Source: Gammaproteobacteria bacterium (GTDB lineage: Bacteria > Pseudomonadota > Gammaproteobacteria > S012-40). From it: DNA of 64,000 bases. The position numbers and the translations under genes were made by a program. Location: the NCBI GenBank assembly GCA_029881255.1, contig JAOUMY010000002.1, positions 434,001 through 498,000 on the forward strand, given 5' to 3'. The notes beneath the pieces were generated by a model, which was not told where the DNA came from, searched no databases, and was given only the letters and a program-made list of their open reading frames with translations. This document shows, piece by piece, positions 57,958 through 64,000 of this stretch (within the stretch, counting starts at the first letter, position 1; each line of letters starts with the position of its first letter).

Positions 57958-58760
57958 TATGCTTCCTCCCGGGTTTCTACTAAACCGGGGCTCAACTTGC
58001 GTCGCGTCGGACGCCAGGATGTGCCGATTGGCGTCAAGGTGGATACCCGCTTGCGTGCCACTAACATATAACCTGCACCAAATGCCGGCCACGCCTTGCT
58101 GCCGATTTTCTCTACCAGCGACAGACGATCCACCGACCACGGGTAATTAAATGGCGGGCGATAAAAATAGGTATTCACGATTTCCAAATCGTAGCCCAGA
58201 AGTTGTAACCAGTCTTTCACCCGAAACGGACTGAAGAAGTAACAACACCAGGGCAACTGCTTGCCCCAGGGCATTAATAATCTGCGCGCGCCCCACATAC
58301 TCCAGGGATTGAAACCCAAAATAATAATGCGCCCTTCCGGCACCAGCACGCGGTCGATTTCGCGCAAGACGCTGTGCGGATCAGAGTGCAATTCCAATTC
58401 ATGATCGAGTAACACCACATCGACGCTGTCGGTGGCAATACACAGCTGCTCGGTTTTAGATCGTAAGTTAACCTTTACTTCGCCGTCGCCCAAATTGCGA
58501 TCCACGATGACTTTGTGTTTGATGAGATTCTTTTCCAGATAATACGGCTGGCGATAGGCGCCTATCTGCAGAAGATGATAGCCAAAGAGCGTAGGCAGTA
58601 CTTCTTCGAGGTGCATGACTTCCAGCGCCCCATAGGCCTGGCCCAATGGCGTTTGATACCAGCGACGCAACTCCCGACGGGCACGTCCAATAGACCCACA
58701 CGGCGCCGATTTCCTGCGCAGCTTATCCACCAATTGTCGAGACCGAGAGAAACTTTTCAA
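57957..58760 (-). CDS. SAM-dependent methyltransferase (YafS-like)
   Basis: This 267-residue protein belongs to the class I methyltransferases found beside rnhA/dnaQ, like E. coli YafS. The core has [49 protein letters not shown] (about residues 115-165), the usual post-I and motif III region. The glycine-rich motif I is weak (LLQIGAY). The start appears to be TTG 58760 with no strong ribosome site. Substrate unknown. gloB, which lies nearby in E. coli, is absent here. Confidence 0.82.
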   Translation of the reverse strand: MKSFSRSRQLVDKLRRKSAPCGSIGRARRELRRWYQTPLGQAYGALEVMHLEEVLPTLFGYHLLQIGAYRQPYYLEKNLIKHKVIVDRNLGDGEVKVNLRSKTEQLCIATDSVDVVLLDHELELHSDPHSVLREIDRVLVPEGRIIILGFNPWSMWGARRLLMPWGKQLPWCCYFFSPFRVKDWLQLLGYDLEIVNTYFYRPPFNYPWSVDRLSLVEKIGSKAWPAFGAGYMLVARKRVSTLTPIGTSWRPTRRKLSPGLVETREEA

Positions 58761-59060
58761 TTATCTGACTTCATTAGAAAAAATAGCATGTGTTAACAAA
58801 ATCGGTTTATTATATCCCTGTTAGAATCGGTGTAAAAAATTTACCGCTGCCTGGTACCAAGCTTGCTATTTATAACCGATTAAAGAATTTCGTTACGAAA
58901 CCGCTATTAAATCAAACGATAACTGATTTAATAACAACAAGTTAATTTCCACATTGCCAAAAAACCTGAACTGAAATTCTGTTTTTGTCGGTGACCGTCC
59001 GCAAGGAATATGTGAAGTAGGCGAAGTATACCAATTAATTGATATAAGCATCTGGATCAA
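58761..59060. other. Divergent intergenic region between the yafS-like gene and mltD
   Basis: Three hundred AT-rich bases must carry both promoters. I see no tRNA, hairpin or riboswitch. A GGA box just before 59061 serves mltD. Confidence 0.5.
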
Positions 59061-60839
59061 ATGAAAAAATTATTATGTAATTGCCCTAAGACACTCGCAC
59101 TGGCTGCAGCGTTTTCGCTGCTTGGCGCCTGCGCCACCACTTCTACGCCGCCCGTGCCACAGGAAGATATGTCGGTTTACCAGGAAGGCCTGGACAGCTG
59201 GCAAAACGATGAGCCGCTATTCACTTACTGGATGCCAGATCTGGACCCAGCCAGTTTGACCTCCAGTATTATGCAACAGGGTACGCAGCTGTCACCGGTG
59301 GTTTCACCGCGGGTTGCCGGTAATTTGCCCGGACAAAAACCACTACCGCCCAGTCATTATGATGAAGTCGCTATTCCCTATGCCTATCCAGTCGTAGAGT
59401 TTGCGGCTGAAAATACGTTTAATAATTTGTGGGACCGCATTCGTCACGGTTTCGCCCTGCCCAGCCATGACCACCCGGGCATACAAGCGGAATTACGGTG
59501 GTATGGAAATCATCCCGAATACCTCGACCGTGTCACCAGCCGTGCCGAACGCTACATGTATTTCATCGTCGAGGAAGCGGAGAAGCGCGACATGCCGCTT
59601 GAGATTGCGCTACTGCCTATCGTCGAAAGCGCGTTTCAACCGTTTGCCTACTCTCATGGACGTGCCGCCGGTATCTGGCAATTCATTCCCAGCACCGGAA
59701 GACTCTATGGCCTGAAGCAAAACTGGTGGTATGACGGACGTCGTGATGTTATCGCCTCGACACGCGCAGCGTTGGATTTTCTGGTGCGCCTCCATCGTGG
59801 ATTCAAAGGTGACTGGCTACTAGCCCTCGCCGCGTATAACTCCGGGGCTGGAACGGTTTCAAAAGCGATACGCAAAAATCAACGTAAAGGCAAGCCAACG
59901 GATTTTTTCTCACTTGATCTGCCCGATGAGACTCGCGGTTATGTTCCCAAGTTATTGGCAATCTCTACCATCGTAGATGAACCAGAGAAATTTGGAATGT
60001 CGCTACAGACCATTCCGAATGAACCTGTCCTGGCCAGGGTCGAAACCGGTTCGCAAATCGATCTGGCACTGGCAGCGGAACTTGCCGATATCAGCGTTGA
60101 GGAACTGTACATGCTCAACCCTGGATTTAATCGTTGGGCTACCGATCCGAAAGGTCCGCACTTTTTAATGGTGCCTCTGGAAAACGAGGATACTTTCCGC
60201 GAAAACCTGGCGAATTTACCTGAAAGCGAGCGAGTACGCTGGGAGCGTCACCGCATACGTCAGGGCGAGTCACTTCTGACTATCGCTGACAAGTACAACA
60301 CCACGGTTGCCTTGATCAAAGACGTCAATAATATACGCGGTAATATGATACGCGCGGGTCAAAGCCTGATCATACCGGTTGCCTCAAAAAATAAATCCCA
60401 ATACGTACTTAGTGCCGAACAACGACTGTCTTCTCTTCAAAACAGACAACACAGCGGCAAACAAAAAGTCACATATCATGTACGCTCCGGCGACACACTC
60501 TGGGATATATCCCGTCGCTATAAAGTCGGTGTGCGTTCACTGGCTAAATGGAACGGCCTTGCGCCAAGAGATACCTTGCGTGAAGGCCAAAAGCTGGTCA
60601 TCTGGACAAAGTATGGTCGCCAGGTTACAGCAGCCAAAGAAAACTTTTCGCCACATGCCCGTACTCAGAAGATTGGCTATCGCGTCAGACGCGGCGACTC
60701 ACTGGCACGCATTGCCGACAAATTTAACGTGCGTATAAACCAGGTCATGCGCTGGAACAACCTCAAAGAGGGAGTCATCCTGCGTCCTGGACAACGTCTG
60801 ACACTCTACGTCGACGTGACCAGACAAGCCGGTGTATAG
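59061..60839 (+). CDS. mltD: Membrane-bound lytic murein transglycosylase D
   Basis: This lipoprotein of 592 residues cleaves peptidoglycan to 1,6-anhydro products. The signal sequence ends in SLLGAC (Cys23). The SLT domain (about residues 155-300) has the catalytic Glu in LLPIVESAFQPFAYSHGRAAGIWQF and LAAYNSGAGTV. Three LysM domains follow (about 395-440, 465-510 and 540-588), e.g. YHVRSGDTLWDISRRYKVG and YRVRRGDSLARIADKFNVR. E. coli MltD has two LysM as I recall, so this is a longer form. It is divergent from the yafS-like/rnhA/dnaQ set, as is typical. Confidence 0.95.
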   Translation: MKKLLCNCPKTLALAAAFSLLGACATTSTPPVPQEDMSVYQEGLDSWQNDEPLFTYWMPDLDPASLTSSIMQQGTQLSPVVSPRVAGNLPGQKPLPPSHYDEVAIPYAYPVVEFAAENTFNNLWDRIRHGFALPSHDHPGIQAELRWYGNHPEYLDRVTSRAERYMYFIVEEAEKRDMPLEIALLPIVESAFQPFAYSHGRAAGIWQFIPSTGRLYGLKQNWWYDGRRDVIASTRAALDFLVRLHRGFKGDWLLALAAYNSGAGTVSKAIRKNQRKGKPTDFFSLDLPDETRGYVPKLLAISTIVDEPEKFGMSLQTIPNEPVLARVETGSQIDLALAAELADISVEELYMLNPGFNRWATDPKGPHFLMVPLENEDTFRENLANLPESERVRWERHRIRQGESLLTIADKYNTTVALIKDVNNIRGNMIRAGQSLIIPVASKNKSQYVLSAEQRLSSLQNRQHSGKQKVTYHVRSGDTLWDISRRYKVGVRSLAKWNGLAPRDTLREGQKLVIWTKYGRQVTAAKENFSPHARTQKIGYRVRRGDSLARIADKFNVRINQVMRWNNLKEGVILRPGQRLTLYVDVTRQAGV

Positions 60840-60854
60840 GCAAATCAATTGATC

Positions 60855-60880
60855 AAAAGCCCGGTTTAAACCGGGCTTTT
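60855..60880 (+). terminator. mltD rho-independent terminator
   Basis: A perfect 26-base palindrome has arms built on AAAAGCCCGG/CCGGGCTTTT and is followed by a further T-run to 60884. It begins 16 bases after the mltD stop. Confidence 0.95.
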
Positions 60881-60978
60881 TTTTGTCTTTTTTGTATGCT
60901 GACTCGCTACGCCACATGCCACTCTAACCATAGACGGTGATATACTGCGCCATCATCTGAACCCTTACGAGAGTGACA

Positions 60979-62643
60979 ATGGCGCAATACATCTACACCA
61001 TGAATCGCGTGAGCAAGGTAGTCCCACCGAAGCGCGAAATCATCAAAGACATATCCCTATCTTTCTTCCCTGGCGCCAAGATCGGCGTACTCGGCCTCAA
61101 TGGTGCGGGTAAATCGACTGTGCTAAGAATTATGGCCGGTGTGGATAAGGAATACGATGGTGAAGCTCGCCCAATGCCGAATATTCGCATTGGCTATCTG
61201 CCTCAGGAACCGCAACTCGATCCTAAAAAAGACGTACGCGGTAATGTGGAAGAAGCAGTCGCCACCGTCAAAGACGCCCTGGCTCGTCTCGATGCGGTCT
61301 ATGCAGCCTATGCCGAACCCGATGCGGATTTCGATGCCCTGGCCAAAGAACAACAGGAACTGGAAAATCTCATTCAGGCCGCTGACGGTCACAATCTGGA
61401 AAACGCATTGGAACGTGCAGCATCCGCATTAAACCTGCCACCCTGGGATGCAGACGTAAGCAAACTCTCTGGCGGAGAAAAACGCCGTGTTGCGCTATGT
61501 CGTCTATTGCTCTCTCACCCCGATATGATTTTGCTCGACGAACCGACCAACCATCTCGACGCCGAATCGGTTGCATGGTTAGAGCGTTTTCTTCACGACT
61601 ACACCGGTACCGTTATCGCCGTTACCCACGATCGTTACTTTTTGGATAACGTCGCGGGCTGGATACTGGAACTGGATCGCGGACACGGAATTCCATGGGA
61701 AGGAAATTACTCTTCCTGGCTGGAGCAAAAAGAGAAGCGCCTAGAGCAGGAAGAGAAGCAGGAAACTGCGCGCATGAAGGCCATGAAGCAAGAGCTGGAA
61801 TGGGTGCGCACGAATCCCAAGGGACGTCATGCCAAGAGCAAGGCGCGTCTCGCTCGCTTTGAAGAATTGAGTAATGTCGAAAACCAGAAGCGTAACGAGA
61901 CCAAGGAGATTTATATTCCACCGGGTCCGCGTCTGGGCGAAAAAGTGATTGAAGTAAATAACATCAGCAAGGGTTTTGGTGATCGCCTATTGATCGAAAA
62001 CCTGAGTTTTAGTCTGCCGCAAGGTGGCATCGTCGGCATTATCGGCCCTAACGGTGCGGGTAAGACGACTTTGTTCCGCATGCTGGCCGGACTGGAAGAA
62101 CCGAATTCCGGTTCTATCGATTTCGGTGACACCGTTGATCTAGCCCATGTTGATCAAAGTCGTGACAGCCTCGACGGCAGCAAAACCGTATGGGAAGAAA
62201 TCTCTGACGGCCAGGACATCATCCAGGTGGGCAGCTACGAAATTCAATCACGCGCCTATTGCAGCCGTTTCAATTTCAAAGGTTCGGATCAACAAAAACG
62301 CATTAGTGAATTATCTGGCGGTGAGCGCAACCGGGTACATCTCGCCAAACTACTTCGCCGCGGTGGAAACGTACTCTTACTCGACGAACCAACCAACGAC
62401 CTCGACGTGGAAACCCTGCGTGCACTCGAAGAGGCATTGCTCGACTTCCCCGGCTGCGCCGTGGTGATCTCGCATGATCGCTGGTTCCTCGATCGTATCG
62501 CGACACACATGCTGGCCTTCGAAGGCGACGCCCATGTGGAATGGTTTGCGGGTAACTTTGCGGATTACGAAGAAGACCGTAAACGCCGTTTAGGTGAAGA
62601 CGCCGATCAACCGAAGCGATTTAAGTACAAAAAGATTTCCTAA
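60979..62643 (+). CDS. ettA: Energy-dependent translational throttle protein EttA (ABC-F)
   Basis: This ribosome-associated ABC-F ATPase adjusts early elongation to ATP/ADP levels. ATG 60979 is preferred over a GTG two codons earlier. Two ABC domains carry Walker [17 protein letters not shown] and [16 protein letters not shown], signatures LSGGEKRR and LSGGERNR, and [13 protein letters not shown] / [13 protein letters not shown]. The first domain has the EttA-type arm (about 95-145) for the ribosomal E-site, and the linker between domains is the charged P-site tRNA interaction motif (about 245-320). The product is 554 residues, as in E. coli. Confidence 0.96.
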   Translation: MAQYIYTMNRVSKVVPPKREIIKDISLSFFPGAKIGVLGLNGAGKSTVLRIMAGVDKEYDGEARPMPNIRIGYLPQEPQLDPKKDVRGNVEEAVATVKDALARLDAVYAAYAEPDADFDALAKEQQELENLIQAADGHNLENALERAASALNLPPWDADVSKLSGGEKRRVALCRLLLSHPDMILLDEPTNHLDAESVAWLERFLHDYTGTVIAVTHDRYFLDNVAGWILELDRGHGIPWEGNYSSWLEQKEKRLEQEEKQETARMKAMKQELEWVRTNPKGRHAKSKARLARFEELSNVENQKRNETKEIYIPPGPRLGEKVIEVNNISKGFGDRLLIENLSFSLPQGGIVGIIGPNGAGKTTLFRMLAGLEEPNSGSIDFGDTVDLAHVDQSRDSLDGSKTVWEEISDGQDIIQVGSYEIQSRAYCSRFNFKGSDQQKRISELSGGERNRVHLAKLLRRGGNVLLLDEPTNDLDVETLRALEEALLDFPGCAVVISHDRWFLDRIATHMLAFEGDAHVEWFAGNFADYEEDRKRRLGEDADQPKRFKYKKIS

Positions 62644-62656
62644 AACGGAATGTGAT

Positions 62657-62687
62657 AAAGGTGCGAAGAACATGTCTTCGCACCTTT
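62657..62687 (+). terminator. ettA rho-independent terminator
   Basis: Arms AAAGGTGCGAAGA/TCTTCGCACCTTT (13 bp) with a five-base loop are followed by a T-run. It starts 14 bases after the ettA stop. Confidence 0.95.
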
Positions 62688-62749
62688 TTTATTTGGGCCG
62701 GAATCTGAACATGCGGTCGAGGATTTTCACGCTCTTAAAACGTTTTTCT

Positions 62750-63535
62750 TTATACCCGATTGATTTCGCCAACTCGTAGATAAAGCTCATCAAGGCGACA
62801 ATTCAATTGCTTTTGGAATTCCTGCAATTTTTCCTTATCCGATTCTGGTGATGGCACGGGTTTTGTTTTGGCTGCGTAGATAATATGATTGTCGCTACCG
62901 GTTGTACACAAACGTATCGTGTTAAATGTCGATGTCAGCTGTTGATAGTATTGGCCACCAAATTCTGGCAATTGGTGGTGATTGATAATTAGCCATCCTT
63001 GTGGTCTTAACACGCGATGACACGCGACCAGAAAGTCCGGCTGGCTTTGAATACCCGCTTCCGTATGTGCATGATACATGTCTGAATAAATCACATCAGT
63101 GCTTTCGTCAGCTTGTGTATTCAGATAGTCCATGGCATCGGCCACATAAAGTGCAAACCTTGCGTCTTTGGGCAAACCAAAATATTCACTCGCAATATCG
63201 GCGACCAGTTGACGATATTCCACAGCAGATATCGACATTGCCGGAAACAATTTACGTAGCGCGCGAACCAAAGCGCCACCGCCGAGGCCAAGCACTGTTG
63301 CATGATTCGACGGCGCGTATAATTGCCCGATAATCATGGCGCGCATGTATTCGTAGACCAGGGACGCTGGGCGAAATAAATCTTTGCGACTTTGACCAAA
63401 ACCATCGTCAAATCGCATCACCCGTTGCTGACCGAAGTCGATAACGCAGACTTCGCCAAGCTCATCACTTTGTCTGTGAACAATGCGACCCTGATAAAAC
63501 TCCGCTTCGACGTCGATCTTACGGTCTTCTTCCAT
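62750..63535 (-). CDS. Spermidine synthase-like methyltransferase-fold protein
   Basis: This 261-residue protein has the polyamine synthase fold: QRVMRFDDGFGQSRKDLFRPASLVYEYMRAMII, the nucleotide motif VLGLGGGALVRALRKLFP (about residues 83-100), VEYRQLVADIASEYFGL and VIYSDMYHAHTEAG (about 147-160). In true SpeE the catalytic motif is a Gly-rich loop with DxTDP; here it reads SDMYH, so aminopropyl transfer is doubtful. It looks like the shortened SpeE-like proteins common in Proteobacteria. GAGGA lies 12 bases before ATG 63535. No speD is nearby. Confidence 0.8.
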   Translation of the reverse strand: MEEDRKIDVEAEFYQGRIVHRQSDELGEVCVIDFGQQRVMRFDDGFGQSRKDLFRPASLVYEYMRAMIIGQLYAPSNHATVLGLGGGALVRALRKLFPAMSISAVEYRQLVADIASEYFGLPKDARFALYVADAMDYLNTQADESTDVIYSDMYHAHTEAGIQSQPDFLVACHRVLRPQGWLIINHHQLPEFGGQYYQQLTSTFNTIRLCTTGSDNHIIYAAKTKPVPSPESDKEKLQEFQKQLNCRLDELYLRVGEINRV

Positions 63536-63600
63536 TACGTTTTTTTGTCCTCATGTTACCGGCAAAATAGTATTGCTTTGGAAGACGTCGGTCAAACCAG

Positions 63601-63622
63601 GACAGGGACTTATGTCCCTGTC
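63601..63622. repeat. Strong hairpin upstream of the spermidine-synthase-like gene
   Basis: Nine-base arms GACAGGGAC/GTCCCTGTC enclose TTAT. A short T-run follows only on the plus strand, where no gene ends. It may be a dispersed palindromic element or a structured leader; no second copy is seen in this window. Confidence 0.5.
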
Positions 63623-63692
63623 TTTCTGCGCGGGTTTAAAACCAGTTGTGATAGCGTGCTAATAATGAAGAATCATACCAACAGCAAAACGT

Positions 63693-63717
63693 GTACAGGC
63701 TAAAGACTGGCCTGTAC
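63693..63717 (-). terminator. Hairpin at the end of the RecQ-like gene
   Basis: Eight-base arms GTACAGGC/GCCTGTAC span the stop codon on the minus strand and are followed by ACACGTTTTG. The weak U-run makes terminator function tentative. Confidence 0.4.
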
Positions 63718-64000
63718 GCAGCGTAGCAAACCGTAGTCATACTCGCCATTAAAACTCTCGTAGACAGGCTTGAGGCGATCGTCCTCGGACATTTCAATTG
63801 CATAAATGATTTCCTGCATCACGTCTTTGTCTATCGGCAAGACATCCAGAGGATTAAGCAATCCGGCTTCGATAGCGTCTGCAAGGTGATTGTAAACCGT
63901 CGACACAGTAAGCTTGCGATGTTTGGCGATTGCTTCGGCATCCATGTCTTGAGTCAACATAAATAAAGTTTCATTGACCGTGTCGCTCAGCTTGTTATTG
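63700..64000 (-). CDS. C-terminal end of a probable RecQ-type helicase (HTH_40-like), 5' part outside window
   Basis: The frame is open to the right edge, so only the last 99 or so codons are visible; Met at 63960 is probably internal. The sequence SDTVNETLFMLTQDMDAEAI followed by AKHRKLTVSTVYNHLADAIEAG is the helix-turn-helix found at the C-terminus of RecQ-family helicases and YpbB-like proteins (HTH_40). The tail (about 50 residues) is acidic. No helicase motif is visible, so the identity of the whole protein is inferred. Confidence 0.5.
   Translation of the reverse strand, partial: NNKLSDTVNETLFMLTQDMDAEAIAKHRKLTVSTVYNHLADAIEAGLLNPLDVLPIDKDVMQEIIYAIEMSEDDRLKPVYESFNGEYDYGLLRCVQASL

Overview
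The window is chromosomal DNA from a gammaproteobacterium of moderate GC content (by eye a little under 50%), probably free-living and pilus-bearing. The evidence is the conserved block tig-clpP-clpX-lon-hupB-ppiD, the pairs ftsK-lolA and aat-bpt, the set yafS-like/rnhA/dnaQ facing mltD, the prmB/aroC neighbourhood, and an MSHA-type pilus locus. I cannot name a genus. There is no prophage, insertion sequence or CRISPR array.

Layout. 1-4386 holds five consecutive MSHA biogenesis genes (mshJ-like fragment, mshK, mshL, mshM, mshN), facing two overlapping paralogous prepilin genes (4407-6027). 6185-9149 carries lolA and ftsK, then alanine dehydrogenase. Divergently, trxB-aat-bpt end in a bidirectional terminator shared with a large secreted CARDB-type protein that has a C-terminal sorting-like tail (12879-15038). 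15269-19904 holds two signalling proteins, a CHASE2 adenylate cyclase and a MASE3 histidine kinase. 19909-26615 is a compact yejABEF peptide importer operon, followed by a DAACS symporter.

28211-37129 is protein quality control: ppiD, two tRNAs (Asp, Val) directly behind hupB, lon, clpX, clpP, tig, and tRNA-Leu. 37253-40809 holds an MFS transporter, aroC, a DUF465 protein and prmB. 41001-46612 is the most distinctive accessory stretch. It encodes a double-FHA protein overlapping a transmembrane Ser/Thr kinase, then a LysM/NodB polysaccharide deacetylase lipoprotein and a small repeat lipoprotein. A LysM-TPR lipoprotein and an outer-membrane barrel gene face them. This looks like a kinase-controlled cell-envelope module.

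46647-51959 holds hemH, a diguanylate cyclase, an HDOD protein with a YbaK-like N-terminus, a DUF2934 protein and an intact LpxC-like protein that has lost key catalytic residues. 52144-56447 carries phhB, nhaD and a GGDEF-EAL protein. The window closes with dnaQ, rnhA, a yafS-like methyltransferase, mltD, ettA, a spermidine-synthase-like protein and the C-terminal end of a probable RecQ-type helicase.

The best candidates for undescribed biology are the LpxC-like pseudoenzyme (51129-51959), the FHA/kinase/deacetylase envelope module (41001-46612) and the tandem prepilin pair (4407-6027). All functions are inferred from sequence reading; no database search was run.
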